A stretch of DNA of 64,000 nt, taken from Pseudogemmatithrix spongiicola. GTDB lineage: Bacteria; Gemmatimonadota; Gemmatimonadetes; Gemmatimonadales; Gemmatimonadaceae. A program made the translations under genes and the position numbers. Within the stretch, counting starts at the first letter, position 1, and each line of letters opens with the position of its first letter. Shown here piece after piece: positions 1 to 11,394 of this stretch. The DNA lies in the NCBI RefSeq assembly GCF_030623445.1, contig NZ_CP130613.1, positions 1,798,001 to 1,862,000 of the forward strand, in the 5' to 3' direction. The notes beneath the pieces were generated by a model that saw nothing but the letters and a program-made list of their open reading frames with translations, did no database searches and was not told the origin of the DNA.

Positions 1-2323
<2,323 letters not shown>

Positions 2324-2331
2324 CCCGCAAT

Positions 2332-3627
2332 TTACGCGGTCAGCGGAGACACCTGCAACCGCGCCATCGCGTCGCCGACGGTGTGAAAACTGCCCGTCAC
2401 GAGGACGGTCGCGCCGCGCGTCGGTGCCACGGCCAACGCCCGGTCGAAATCCCGCTCCAGCTCGGCACGCCAGCCGCGACTCGCGCAGTACGCGAGGACC
2501 TCCCCGCTATTCCAGGCGCGGCTCGCCGGCGCCGTCGGCGCGTCGGTCAACACAAAGTGGTCCACGGCCTCGGCCAGCGCCGAGAGCATGCCCCGCCAGT
2601 CCTTGTCCCCAAGGACGCTGACCAGCGCGACTACCGGGCCCTCGACGGCCATGCCCCGCAGCGTCAGGGCCGTCACGGCCGAGCCATCGGGATTGTGCGC
2701 GACATCAAAGATCCACGCGCCGTGACGCGAGAACCGTCCGGGCAGGCGTACGGCCTGGAGCGCCGGCAGGGCGTCCTCGACGGGGCGCCACAGGTCCGGC
2801 GGCAGGGTGTCGAGCATCGTCAGGGCCGTCATCGCGTTCTGCGCCTGGTGCCTGCCGGCCAGCGCAGTCGAGACCCGTAACGTGCCGGAGGGCCGGATCC
2901 AGTCGAAGGCGGTCCCCTGCGCCGTCACCTGGATGTCTGTCGCCTGCCCCTCGTCCGCCACGACGCGGATTGGCGATGCGCCGTGTCGACGGCCCTCAGA
3001 CGCCAGGATCTCCCGGATGCCTGCGTCAGGCTCCCCAATCACGGCGGGGCGCCCGGCCTTGAAGATGCCCGCCTTCTCGGGTGCAATCGCCTCGCGCGTC
3101 GTGCCCAGCCACTCGGTGTGGTCGATCCCGATGCCCGACACGCCCGCGACCATCGGCTGCACCACATTGGTCGCGTCCAGTCGGCCACCGAGCCCTGTCT
3201 CCACCACCGCCACGTCCACACCGGCGTCCACGAAGAGCTGGAAGCCCATCGCCGTGGTCGCCTCGAAGAACGTGGCGCCGCGTCGCTCGACGGCCGGCGT
3301 CCAGCGCTCGAGCCAGGCAGCGATCGCCGCGTCATCGACCGGACGCCCATCCACGATGAAGCGCTCGCGGAAGTCCACCAAGTGCGGCGAGGTGTACTTC
3401 CCCACCCGCAGCCCGCGCGCGCGCAGCGCGGCCTCGAGCATCGCGCATACGCTGCCCTTGCCGTTGGTGCCGGCCACGTGCAGCACGCGCAGGGCGCGAT
3501 GCGGGTCCCCGAGCTCGGCGAGGAAGCCCGTCACCCGTTCCAGGCCGAGCTTCCATTGTCCGGTCGTGCGGGCGAACAGCGCGTCGAGCGCTGCCCGATA
3601 CGCGGCGTCGCTCAGGTGGACGACCAC
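2332..3627 (-). CDS. folC: Folylpolyglutamate synthase / dihydrofolate synthase
   Basis: ATP-dependent Mur-ligase-family enzyme that adds glutamate to dihydropteroate and folates. It has 431 residues. The P-loop is GTNGKGSVCAML at about residues 53-64. It is followed by GKYTSPHLVDFRERF, the ETGLGGRLDATN signature and the GIDHTEWLGTTREAIAPEKA folate-pocket region. The late FDVAHNPDGS motif marks the C-terminal ligase domain. The start is GTG at 3627, which overlaps the end of accD by 16 nt and suggests translational coupling. Pairing of accD and folC is common in bacteria and supports the assignment. Whether it has both activities cannot be decided from sequence alone. Confidence 0.95.
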   Translation of the reverse strand: MVVHLSDAAYRAALDALFARTTGQWKLGLERVTGFLAELGDPHRALRVLHVAGTNGKGSVCAMLEAALRARGLRVGKYTSPHLVDFRERFIVDGRPVDDAAIAAWLERWTPAVERRGATFFEATTAMGFQLFVDAGVDVAVVETGLGGRLDATNVVQPMVAGVSGIGIDHTEWLGTTREAIAPEKAGIFKAGRPAVIGEPDAGIREILASEGRRHGASPIRVVADEGQATDIQVTAQGTAFDWIRPSGTLRVSTALAGRHQAQNAMTALTMLDTLPPDLWRPVEDALPALQAVRLPGRFSRHGAWIFDVAHNPDGSAVTALTLRGMAVEGPVVALVSVLGDKDWRGMLSALAEAVDHFVLTDAPTAPASRAWNSGEVLAYCASRGWRAELERDFDRALAVAPTRGATVLVTGSFHTVGDAMARLQVSPLTA

Positions 3628-4475
3628 CCTAGCGCCGCAGGTTTGCCGCTCATGTGCCGCAGCAGCGAACCCACGACGCGCTTGAGCTGGTGCCGATGCA
3701 CCACGCGGTCCACCATGCCCTTCTGCAGGAGGAACTCTGCCGTCTGGAAGCCCTCAGGCAGGTCTTGGCCCAGCGTCTGCTTGATGACGCGCGGACCGGC
3801 AAAGCCAATCACCGCGCCGGGCTCCGCGATGATCGCATCGCCGAGCATCGCGTAGCTTGCGCTCACGCCGCCCGTGGTCGGGTTGGTGAGGATCGACACA
3901 TACGGGATGCGCCGCTCCGCCAACTGCGCCAGCATCGCCGAGCTCTTCGCCATCTGCATCAGCGAGAGCACGCCTTCCTGCATGCGCGCGCCGCCCGACG
4001 CCGAGACGAGGATCAGCGGCCACTTCTTCTCCAGCGAGCGCTGCCCAAGCCGCGCGATCTTTTCGCCGACGACCGAGCCCATCGAGCCGCCCATGAACGC
4101 GAAGTCCATCACGCCGAGATGCACGGGCATGCCATCCATCGCCCCGCCCAGCGTCAGGATGGCATCGTGCTCACCCGCCTTCTCCAACGCCTTCTTCAGG
4201 CGTCCCTTGTACTCGGGGAACTCCAGCGGGTCCACGCTCTTGAGCTCGACGTCCTTCTCGTCGAGCGAGCCTTCGTCGAGCAGCAGCGACGCATACTCGT
4301 AGGCCCGGATGCGCCGGTGGTGGTCGCAGCTCGGGCAGACGTTGTGGTTGCGGGAGAACTTCTCGCGGATATCGGTATGCCCACAGGCCTCGCACTTGTC
4401 CCAGGCGTCTGGCGGAATCTCCAGGCGCTGCGGACGCGGCGGGCGGGGCTTCTTGTCCTTACGGAACCAGGCCAT
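3612..4475 (-). CDS. accD: Acetyl-CoA carboxylase carboxyltransferase subunit beta
   Basis: Beta half of the carboxyltransferase that moves CO2 from carboxybiotin to acetyl-CoA for malonyl-CoA synthesis. It has 287 residues. A C4 zinc ribbon is present with Cys at 28, 31, 47 and 50 (CEACG and CPSC). It is followed by the crotonase-fold core with SASGGARMQEG, NPTTGGVSASYAMLGD and IGFAGPRVIKQTLGQDLPEG. The gene begins with ATG at 4475, 24 nt after rodA, and its end overlaps folC. The alpha subunit (accA) is not in the window. The separate carboxylase genes at 27-32 kb belong to the acyl/propionyl-CoA type. Confidence 0.96.
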   Translation of the reverse strand: MAWFRKDKKPRPPRPQRLEIPPDAWDKCEACGHTDIREKFSRNHNVCPSCDHHRRIRAYEYASLLLDEGSLDEKDVELKSVDPLEFPEYKGRLKKALEKAGEHDAILTLGGAMDGMPVHLGVMDFAFMGGSMGSVVGEKIARLGQRSLEKKWPLILVSASGGARMQEGVLSLMQMAKSSAMLAQLAERRIPYVSILTNPTTGGVSASYAMLGDAIIAEPGAVIGFAGPRVIKQTLGQDLPEGFQTAEFLLQKGMVDRVVHRHQLKRVVGSLLRHMSGKPAALGWSST

Positions 4476-4499
4476 GGCTGAAAACTGGGGCCCCGTGAC

Positions 4500-5750
4500 C
4501 TATATCACCAGCCCGTCGGCCTTCCCTCGGCCCTCGGCCGAGACCAGTGCCAGGATACCGATCGCCAGCCAGCACGAGAGCATGAACGAGCCGCCGTACG
4601 AGAAGAACGGTAGCGGGATACCCGTGATGGGCATGAGGCCGATCGTCATCCCGACATTCACGAGGATGTGCGTGAAGAAGACCGCCGTCAGCCCGAAGGC
4701 CGCCAGCGAGGCGAAGGGACTGCCCGATCGCGCGGCGATGCGCGTCGTGCGCAACAGCAGCACGCAGAACAACCCGAGCGCCAGCGCCACGCCGACGAAC
4801 CCCAGCTCTTCGCCGACCACCGAGAAGATGAAGTCCGTCTCCTGCTCCGGCAGGAATGCAAGCCGCTTCTGCGAGCCGTCCGTGAGCCCTTTGCCGAGGA
4901 ATCCGCCCGAGCCGATTGCCACCTGCGACTGGATCAGGTGATAACCCGAATTGCGTGGGTCGCTCGACGGGTCGAGGAACACCAGCAGGCGACGCTGCTG
5001 GTACGGATTGAGTTTGTCCCACAGGATCGGCGCGACGACGCCCATCGCCACGTTGGCCAACACCAGCGCCGAACTCTCGAGCCACGTCGGGCGCTTCCAC
5101 GCCAGCAACGCGAGGAACAACAGGAACCACGCCCCCCACACGCCGGGCCCGAACGCCAGCACAAGCGAGATGCCTGGGCTCGCTGCCATCACGAGCAACG
5201 GCCACTGCACGCCGCTCCAGAAGAGCATCGCGAAGAAGATGCCGATGAACACGAGGCCCGTGCCCAGGTCGGGCTGCGCCATTACCAGCAGCCAGGGCAC
5301 GAAGGCGACGAGCGCCGGACGCCAGAGATCGAAGAGACCCTTCGCCGCCTCGCGCTGCGCGCTGAGTACGCGCGCCATCATCAGGACCACCGCGACCTTC
5401 GCTAACTCCGATGGCTGTCCGAGCCGGACGCCACCAATGGCCAACCAGCTCTTGGTGCTCGCCGCCGTGCCAGCACCTTGGCCGATGAAGATCAGCAGCA
5501 CGAGCAGCGCCGTGGCGCCGAGATACACCGGCAACGACGCCCACTCGAGGAAGCGCACGGACGTCCGCGTGGTGACATACGCGACCGAGATCCCCAGCAT
5601 CGCCCACACGAGCTGCGTGCGCCACAACCCTTCGACGAAGCTCGGGACATCGGTCTGGCCCGCCGAGTAGACCATCAGCGTGCCGAATCCGGTCAGCGCG
5701 AGCGCGAGCGCGACCAGCGGCCATTCCGTCGGCACGGTGCGCGCCCTCAC
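4500..5750 (-). CDS. rodA: Rod-shape peptidoglycan glycosyltransferase RodA
   Basis: SEDS-family membrane glycosyltransferase that polymerises lipid II during cell elongation together with PBP2. It has 416 residues with about ten hydrophobic segments. Visible SEDS signatures are AQPDLGTGLVFIGIFFAM, LIQSQVAIGSGGFLGKGL, LPEQETDFIFSVVGEELGF and the C-terminal MPITGIPLPFFSYGGS. The start is GTG at 5750 in a 4-nt GTGA overlap with the stop of mrdA, so the glycosyltransferase and its transpeptidase partner are translationally coupled. An FtsW assignment is less likely because of the mre/PBP2 context. Confidence 0.96.
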   Translation of the reverse strand: MRARTVPTEWPLVALALALTGFGTLMVYSAGQTDVPSFVEGLWRTQLVWAMLGISVAYVTTRTSVRFLEWASLPVYLGATALLVLLIFIGQGAGTAASTKSWLAIGGVRLGQPSELAKVAVVLMMARVLSAQREAAKGLFDLWRPALVAFVPWLLVMAQPDLGTGLVFIGIFFAMLFWSGVQWPLLVMAASPGISLVLAFGPGVWGAWFLLFLALLAWKRPTWLESSALVLANVAMGVVAPILWDKLNPYQQRRLLVFLDPSSDPRNSGYHLIQSQVAIGSGGFLGKGLTDGSQKRLAFLPEQETDFIFSVVGEELGFVGVALALGLFCVLLLRTTRIAARSGSPFASLAAFGLTAVFFTHILVNVGMTIGLMPITGIPLPFFSYGGSFMLSCWLAIGILALVSAEGRGKADGLVI

Positions 5751-7522
5751 GGCCCCTCCGTGGTGCTCGCGAAGGTGGTGCGCTGCTTCAGGTAGAACTC
5801 GAACACCCGCGAGGCCATGCGCGCCGCGCGCGACCCGCTGCCGCCGAACTCCAGGAGCAACGCCACGACGATCTTCGGATCATCCGCCGGCGCGTAGCCG
5901 ACGAACCAACTGTGGTCTCGCACCTGGTCCTGGGCGTTCTGCGCCGTCCCCGTCTTGCCGGCGATGGCGATGCCCTGCAACTGCGACGCGGCCGCGGTGC
6001 CGCGTGAGATCACGCCGGCCATCGCGTCCTGCAGCTGCTCGAGCTGCTGCGGCGTGATGTTGAACAGCTTGGCCCGCTCGGCCTGCCCGCGCACCACCTC
6101 CGGCCGCGCCGCCTCGCCGTCCGTTGCCAGCGCCGTGTAGAACCGCGCCATGTTCACGACCGTCTGCGAGTTCTCACCCTGGCCGATCGACAGGTTCAAC
6201 GTGACCGCCGTGCTCCAGCCGCGCGGCCCGAAGAGCCGATCGTAATACTCCCGTGCCGGATCCGTCGGGAACACCGAGCGCGTCTCCGCCGGCAAGTCGA
6301 TGCCCGAGCGCTCGCGCGCGCCGAGCCGCAGGCCGCCCGCCACGAGGTTCTGGAGGCCGATGCGCAGGCCCAACTGATAGAAGTACGTGTCGCAGGATTG
6401 CTCGAGGGCCTCGGCCAAGGTCACGTCGCCGTGGCCATCGCGCTTCCAACAGCGGAAGAAACGATTCCCGTACTGATAGCCGCCCCGGCACGGCACCTGC
6501 ATGCGCTCGTCGATGCGTACCTGCCCCGCCTCCATCGCGATGATCGCCGTGTGCAGCTTCCAGATCGAACCCGGCGGATACGCGCCCTTGATCGCCTTGT
6601 TGTAGAGCGGACGGCGCGCGTCGTTCTGCAGCTCGTCCCAGTAGTCGCGCGGGATGCCGCCGATGAAGCGATTGGGATCGAAGGTCGGCGCGGAGTGCAG
6701 CGCCAGCACCTCCCCGGAATGCGGCTCCATCGCGACCACCCCGCCAATCAGCGAATCCGCGAAGAGCTCGTGCACGAAGCGCTGCAGGTCGAGATCGATG
6801 TTGGTGTACAGCGCCGCCGGGCGTTCCGGCTCGAGATCCGGGCGCGCCTGCTCGCGCACCACGCGACCGCGCGCATCCACTTCGATGAACCGCGCGCCCT
6901 CGCGCCCGCGCAGGCGGTCCTCGTACTGCCGCTCGAGGCCGTCCTTGCCCACCTGCTGCCCGGGCTTGTAGTCGGCGAACCGCGTGTCCTCGAGCTCGCT
7001 CTCGCTGATTTCGCCCGTGTAGCCCACGAGGGCGGAGACGGCCGGCCCGTCGGGATAATGACGGCGCGGCGCGCTCTGGATGATGAGCCCCGGGAACTCG
7101 ACGCGGCGCTCTTCCAGCACGCTCACCAGCGCGAACGACGCGTCGGGGAACAACACCGTCGGGCGCGTGGGTTCGCGACGGAACCGACGCACCGCCGCCC
7201 CGACCTGCTCCGGCGACACGGACACGATCTCGCCGATGCGCCGCATCATCACGCGCAGCGAATCCTCGTTGCGCACCAACAGCGAAATCGAATAGCCCGG
7301 CAGGTCCTCGGCGATGATCTTGCCCGTGCGGTCGAGGATTATCCCGCGCGGCGCGGGCAACGGCACCTCGCGCAGGCGGTTCGTCTCCGCCTGCAACACG
7401 TAGCGCGCGCCCTGCAGCACCTGCGTGCGGAAGAACGAGCCGGCGAGAAAGAGGAACACCAGGAACAGCAGCGCCGACGCGACGCGCGCCCGTCCCTGCA
7501 CGGCGTTCGGATGGAAACTCAT
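5747..7522 (-). CDS. mrdA: Penicillin-binding protein 2 (elongasome transpeptidase)
   Basis: Class B penicillin-binding protein that cross-links peptidoglycan during elongation. It has 591 residues from the ATG at 7522. That start overlaps the mreD stop by 4 nt (ATGA) and directly precedes the membrane anchor at about residues 12-30. Upstream in-frame codons lie inside mreD and are not used. The dimerisation domain contains LPAPRGIILDRTGKIIAE. The catalytic motifs are Ser319-Ile-Trp-Lys322 (PGSIWK), Ser376-Cys-Asp378 (SCDTYFY) and Lys523-Thr-Gly (GKTGTAQ), the pattern typical of PBP2. It sits between mreD and rodA, as in most rod-shaped bacteria. Confidence 0.96.
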   Translation of the reverse strand: MSFHPNAVQGRARVASALLFLVFLFLAGSFFRTQVLQGARYVLQAETNRLREVPLPAPRGIILDRTGKIIAEDLPGYSISLLVRNEDSLRVMMRRIGEIVSVSPEQVGAAVRRFRREPTRPTVLFPDASFALVSVLEERRVEFPGLIIQSAPRRHYPDGPAVSALVGYTGEISESELEDTRFADYKPGQQVGKDGLERQYEDRLRGREGARFIEVDARGRVVREQARPDLEPERPAALYTNIDLDLQRFVHELFADSLIGGVVAMEPHSGEVLALHSAPTFDPNRFIGGIPRDYWDELQNDARRPLYNKAIKGAYPPGSIWKLHTAIIAMEAGQVRIDERMQVPCRGGYQYGNRFFRCWKRDGHGDVTLAEALEQSCDTYFYQLGLRIGLQNLVAGGLRLGARERSGIDLPAETRSVFPTDPAREYYDRLFGPRGWSTAVTLNLSIGQGENSQTVVNMARFYTALATDGEAARPEVVRGQAERAKLFNITPQQLEQLQDAMAGVISRGTAAASQLQGIAIAGKTGTAQNAQDQVRDHSWFVGYAPADDPKIVVALLLEFGGSGSRAARMASRVFEFYLKQRTTFASTTEGP

Positions 7523-8010
7523 CCGAACCGCCGCTCCGCCATGACGGGCCGCACGGCGCCGAGCACGAGGAGCCCGACCGCCGCCGTCGCCAGCGCCGAC
7601 AGCGGCGTCCACGCGACCAGCTGCCATACCAGCGTCATCCCCGAGAGCCGTCCCTCGGCGAGCAGCGACACCCAGTCATACGCGACCTTCCCGAGGAACA
7701 CGAACACGGCATTGAGCCCAAGCTCATCCGTGAAGAACGCCGCCTTCAGGCGCGATGCCAGGAAGCCCACGAGCGTCATCGCGAGCGCTCCCGCGCCCAG
7801 CGCTTCCGGCGTCATGGAGTCGATTGCCGTCCCGACGAGCAGGCCCGTGAGTGCCGCCACCCCCGGACGCACCCGCACCGCCACGAGCAGCACGCCGATC
7901 ACGAGGAAGTCCACGCCGGCCCGCCAGTCGAGCAGCGGCCGCAGCGTGAAGTGCAGTGTCACGAGCAGCGCAAGCATCACCGTGAGCACGAGGCGTTGGG
8001 TCAGGTTCAC
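7519..8010 (-). CDS. mreD: Rod shape-determining membrane protein MreD
   Basis: Small integral membrane protein that helps couple MreBC to the peptidoglycan synthases. It has 163 residues with about five hydrophobic segments. It starts MNLTQRLVLTVMLALLVTLHF and carries the family-like RPLLDWRAGVDFLVIGVLLVAV and GLLVGTAIDSMTPEALGAGAL stretches. Sequence conservation in this family is low, so the call rests on size, topology and the exact position between mreC and mrdA. Its start overlaps the mreC stop, and its stop overlaps the mrdA start (ATGA). Confidence 0.92.
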   Translation of the reverse strand: MNLTQRLVLTVMLALLVTLHFTLRPLLDWRAGVDFLVIGVLLVAVRVRPGVAALTGLLVGTAIDSMTPEALGAGALAMTLVGFLASRLKAAFFTDELGLNAVFVFLGKVAYDWVSLLAEGRLSGMTLVWQLVAWTPLSALATAAVGLLVLGAVRPVMAERRFG

Positions 8011-8969
8011 GGCCGCGTCCTCGCGCTATCGGGCCGCGTCGCCGAGTCCGCGGCGAGCCGCGACGAATCCGCGGCCGCGCGAGCGGCCAGCGAGTCCCCG
8101 GCCGCACGCACGCGGCGCTCCAAGGCCTCCACGCGGGCACGCCACACACTCTCGACGCCCTCTGCCGAACGTTCCGGCAGCAGCACCATCACGCTATGCA
8201 GTTCACTCGGCCGTACGGCGGGCCGCACGAGGTAGCTGCGTGACCAGCCCGTCGATTCGCCGCGCAAAGCCCGCACCACCGTTCCGATCAACACACCGCG
8301 CGGGAACACCCCGCCGAGCCCGGAGCTGACCACGGGCGTGCCGAGGGCGATTGACGAGCGGTACGGCACCCCGTTCAGCTCGAGAAGCCAGCGATCCGCC
8401 CCTTCGCCCTCGTGCGCCGACACGATGCCGACGGCCGCCCCATCCGCCGTCGTCGCGCTGACGCGAAAATCCGGATGCGGCCAGGCGATCGCGACGCTTG
8501 TGCGCGCGTCGACCGCCTGCACCAAGCCCACCAAGCCCTCGGCGTTCACGACCGCGCTAAGGCGCTGCACGCCCTGCGTCGCGCCGGCCGAGAGCAGCAG
8601 CGTGTGTTCGTCGCCGGCGCCGCGGTCCACCAACGCCTCGGCGGGCACGAAGCCCCACTGCAGCGCGCGACCGAGCCCGAGCAGCTCGCGCAGCCGGGTG
8701 TTCTCCGCCTCCACGGCGGCCAGCCGCTGCGCACGAATCGCGACGCTGTCGTGCACGAGTTGCAGCGAGTCCTGCACCGCCAACGCCCGCCCCGTCTGCA
8801 GCGCGCGCGTCTGCAGCATGGCGAGGGGCCCGATCAGGTTTCCGCGGATCGCCGCGGCCACGCGATCGCGCGGTGTCGGCGGCAGGATGAGCAGCAGCAG
8901 CGCAACCAGCGCGCAGGCGATGGCGAGGACGGTATCGGCACGCGAATCTCCCCGGGAGGCGCGAGACAC
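8007..8969 (-). CDS. mreC: Rod shape-determining protein MreC
   Basis: Bitopic periplasmic scaffold that activates PBP2-RodA. It has 320 residues. One N-terminal membrane helix spans about residues 13-30. A coiled-coil segment (about 65-97, around RLAAVEAENTRLRELLGL) follows. The beta-rich MreC core contains LSAVVNAEGLVGLVQAV, GTPVVSSGLGGVFPRGVLIG and ELHSVMVL. The C-terminus is an unusual Ala/Ser/Arg-rich low-complexity tail of about 45 residues. The start is GTG at 8969, 13 nt after the mreB stop. No close alternative family fits. Confidence 0.95.
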   Translation of the reverse strand: MSRASRGDSRADTVLAIACALVALLLLILPPTPRDRVAAAIRGNLIGPLAMLQTRALQTGRALAVQDSLQLVHDSVAIRAQRLAAVEAENTRLRELLGLGRALQWGFVPAEALVDRGAGDEHTLLLSAGATQGVQRLSAVVNAEGLVGLVQAVDARTSVAIAWPHPDFRVSATTADGAAVGIVSAHEGEGADRWLLELNGVPYRSSIALGTPVVSSGLGGVFPRGVLIGTVVRALRGESTGWSRSYLVRPAVRPSELHSVMVLLPERSAEGVESVWRARVEALERRVRAAGDSLAARAAADSSRLAADSATRPDSARTRP

Positions 8970-8982
8970 CGATGCCCGCGCC

Positions 8983-10041
8983 TCAGGTGCTCAGCACCGA
9001 CCAGTACTTCGCCTCGTCATCGAGGATGCGGCCCGTGCCGCGCACCACGCAGGTCAGCGGATCCTCATCCACGTGGATCGGCAGGCCCGTCTCCTGCGTC
9101 AGGAGCACATCGAGCCCGCGGATCAGCGCGCCGCCGCCCGTCATCACGATGCCGCGGTCCACGATGTCACTCGCCAGCTCGGGCGGCGTGATCTCCAGCG
9201 CGCGGCGCACGGCGTTCACGATCTGCTGGATCGGTTCCTGCACCGCCTCGCGGATCTCCTGCGAGTGCACGCGCACCGTCTTCGGGATGCCGGAGACGAG
9301 GTCGCGGCCCTTCACTTCCATCTCGCGCTCCTCGCCGAGCGGCGCCGCGCTGCCGATCTGGATCTTGATCTGCTCCGCCGTCGGCTCGCCGATCAACAGG
9401 TTGTAGCTCTTGCGCATGAACTGCACGATGCTCGCGTCGAGCTCGTCGCCGCCCGTGCGGATCGACGTATCGCTCACGATGCCCGAGAGCGCGATGACGG
9501 CGATCTCCGTCGTGCCGCCACCGATGTCGATCACCATGTTGCCCGTCGGCGTCTCCACCGGCAGGCCCACGCCGATCGCCGCCGCCATCGGCTCCGCGAC
9601 CATGAACACTTCCTTCGCACCCGCGCCGAGCGCGGAGTCGCGCACTGCGCGCTTCTCCACTTCGGTGATGCCGCTCGGCACGCACACGATCACGCGCGGC
9701 TTCACCTTGAACACGTGGTTCTTGATGATCAGCTCGAGGAAGAAGCGCAGCATCTTCTCGGTCACGTCGAAGTCGGCGATCACGCCGTCTTTCATCGGGC
9801 GCACCGCGATCACGCCATCCGGCGTACGCCCGAGCATGCGCTTCGCTTCGAGACCGACGCCCTTGATCTTCTTTGTTTCGCGATCGATGGCGACGACGCT
9901 CGGCTCGTTGAGCACGATGCCTTCGCCCTTCACGTAGATCAACGTGTTCGCCGTTCCAAGGTCCACCGCGATTGCGTTGGCCGGGAGGAAACCACCGTTT
10001 TGGAAGAACGGCCACTTCAGAGGCAAGGCAGGCTCTCGCAC
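8983..10041 (-). CDS. mreB: Rod shape-determining actin homologue MreB
   Basis: Bacterial actin that polymerises on the inner membrane and positions the elongasome. It has 352 residues. Phosphate-1 motif is [17 protein letters not shown]. The core carries [19 protein letters not shown] (phosphate-2), the [17 protein letters not shown] segment and the adenosine motif [14 protein letters not shown]. The listed start is GTG at 10041 ([13 protein letters not shown]). A TTG five codons downstream is an alternative, and no strong ribosome-binding site separates them. It is the first gene of the mre run. Its likely promoter lies in the 96 bp before it, but I could not identify it with confidence. 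Confidence 0.96.
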   Translation of the reverse strand: MREPALPLKWPFFQNGGFLPANAIAVDLGTANTLIYVKGEGIVLNEPSVVAIDRETKKIKGVGLEAKRMLGRTPDGVIAVRPMKDGVIADFDVTEKMLRFFLELIIKNHVFKVKPRVIVCVPSGITEVEKRAVRDSALGAGAKEVFMVAEPMAAAIGVGLPVETPTGNMVIDIGGGTTEIAVIALSGIVSDTSIRTGGDELDASIVQFMRKSYNLLIGEPTAEQIKIQIGSAAPLGEEREMEVKGRDLVSGIPKTVRVHSQEIREAVQEPIQQIVNAVRRALEITPPELASDIVDRGIVMTGGGALIRGLDVLLTQETGLPIHVDEDPLTCVVRGTGRILDDEAKYWSVLST

Positions 10042-10137
10042 GTCCGGGAAATGCTCCCGGCGAAGCAGGGGGACAGGACAACTCCTTATGAGAACGGAAG
10101 TTAGTCCCCGGTCCCGCCCCCTACAAGGCGCGCGCCC

Positions 10138-11268
10138 TTAGGGAGCCCCGTTGTTCCGCTCGGGGAGCGTGAACCGGATGGGCAGCTGCACCACCTGGGC
10201 GACCCGACGTCCCTGCCGGGTCGCCGGGAAGAAGCGCGCCGTCACCAGCGCCCGCCGCACCGCATCCCCGAACAGCGGATGCGTGGCTGTCACGATATCC
10301 AGGGTCGACGACTGCACCTGGCCGTCCGCCATCACGACGAACTCCGCCAGCGCAAAGCCGGTCACCCCGGCGGAGAAGAGCGAGTCCGGGTACATCGGCT
10401 CGATCGGCAGCGACGGGTCCGGGCGGGCCGGCGTGTCCACCTGGTCTTCCGTGAAGACCTCTTCGCGCTCGACCATGGCGCTCACGGTCGACGCCGCGGA
10501 GCGTTCATTGCGTCCGCGTCGCTCCAGCCGCGGACGGATCTGGCCCTCCCGGGTCCAAATCACGATGGCGCCGCCCCGCTGGCCGCTCAGGCCCACTTGG
10601 TTGAACTCCGGGGGCATGGTCGCGTCGCCGGAGTAGACCTCCACCCCCAGGAACGTCTGCGGGTCCAGCAGTTCGATATCGATCTCACCGGCCGCCATGC
10701 GCACGCCGTCGAGGAAGACCATGGGCGGCACGCTCGAGCCGCGCAGGCGGACGTAGGTCCGGCCGCGCATCGTCTCGGTGCGCATGCCCGGGACCGTCCG
10801 GAAGAGGTCGCGCATCGTGAAGATGCTGCGGCGCTCGATCTGCTCCGCCGTCACGAAGCGCCCCTGGCCCTGATCCATGCGGCGGTAGAAGCCCAGGGCG
10901 TTGCCGCGCAGGTTCTCGCGACCCGAGACGATCACCGGCGCGAGCCGCTGCGGCAGCGCAGAGAGCTCGACCATCAGCTCCGGCGCCGCATCTGACGGCG
11001 ACCAGAGCCGGCGCTCGGGGCGGTAACCGAGCCGGCGAAACTGCACCTCCTCATCGGCGCTGCGAGCCTGCGGAAACGCAAAGCGCCCGTCCGCGCCCGT
11101 CTCCGCCCGCAGCCCGCCGCTCCCCAGGCTCACCTGCACGCCGGCAATCCCCAACCCCAACGAGTCGCGCACCACCCCGCGCAACACCTTCTGCGCGTCC
11201 GCCGCCGCCGGCAGCAGCAGCGGCAGCGCGAGCAGCACGACCACCGCCCCCGGCACCGTCTTCCGCAT
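10138..11268 (-). CDS. Exported CarboxypepD_reg / receptor-plug / TonB C-terminal fusion protein
   Basis: Starting at the ATG at 11268, which has GGAG six bases upstream (a GTG at 11289 is the longer option), the protein has 376 residues. Residues 1-25 are a signal peptide ending ADA-Q. Residues 28-100 look like a CarboxypepD_reg beta-sandwich (GVVRDSLGLGIAGVQVSL, then ADGRFAF). Residues 105-240 resemble a TonB-receptor plug: APVIVSG, then RSIFTMRDLFRTVPGMR, then RLRGSSVPPMVFLDGVRM. Residues 285-370 resemble a TonB C-terminal domain: PDSLFSAGVTGFALAEFVV, then FPATRQGRRVAQVVQLPIRF. There is no beta-barrel and no membrane anchor apart from the signal sequence. The function is unknown; a periplasmic or outer-membrane-associated adaptor is plausible. 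It lies directly upstream of mreB on the same strand. Confidence 0.8.
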   Translation of the reverse strand: MRKTVPGAVVVLLALPLLLPAAADAQKVLRGVVRDSLGLGIAGVQVSLGSGGLRAETGADGRFAFPQARSADEEVQFRRLGYRPERRLWSPSDAAPELMVELSALPQRLAPVIVSGRENLRGNALGFYRRMDQGQGRFVTAEQIERRSIFTMRDLFRTVPGMRTETMRGRTYVRLRGSSVPPMVFLDGVRMAAGEIDIELLDPQTFLGVEVYSGDATMPPEFNQVGLSGQRGGAIVIWTREGQIRPRLERRGRNERSAASTVSAMVEREEVFTEDQVDTPARPDPSLPIEPMYPDSLFSAGVTGFALAEFVVMADGQVQSSTLDIVTATHPLFGDAVRRALVTARFFPATRQGRRVAQVVQLPIRFTLPERNNGAP

Positions 11269-11360
11269 CCCACGCTCCAAGGAATCCACCCTTGACCCTA
11301 CCCCACCGCAGGCGCCGGTGCAACGGCAAGGCGGGGACCCAGCATCGCCAGGCCCCCGCG

Positions 11361-11391
11361 CTTCCAGCTTACAGCCTAGAGCTTGCAGCTG
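11361..11391. repeat. Variant 7-bp-periodic repeat downstream of ald
   Basis: On the minus strand the sequence reads as consecutive 7-base units GCTGCAA, GCTCTAG, GCTGTAA, GCTGGAA, starting about 6 nt after the ald stop codon. It is a sequence variant (GCTGNAA) of the GTTGNGA heptad arrays seen elsewhere in the window, with the same period and the same placement after a stop codon. There is only one arm, so no long hairpin is predicted here. Confidence 0.5.
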
Positions 11392-11394
11392 CCG

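Noticed and set aside
10098-10126. Promoter-like pair TTGTAG / TAACTT before mreB
   Set aside because: Spacing is 17 bp, but both boxes match only 3 of 6 consensus bases, so it is not better than chance in this sequence.
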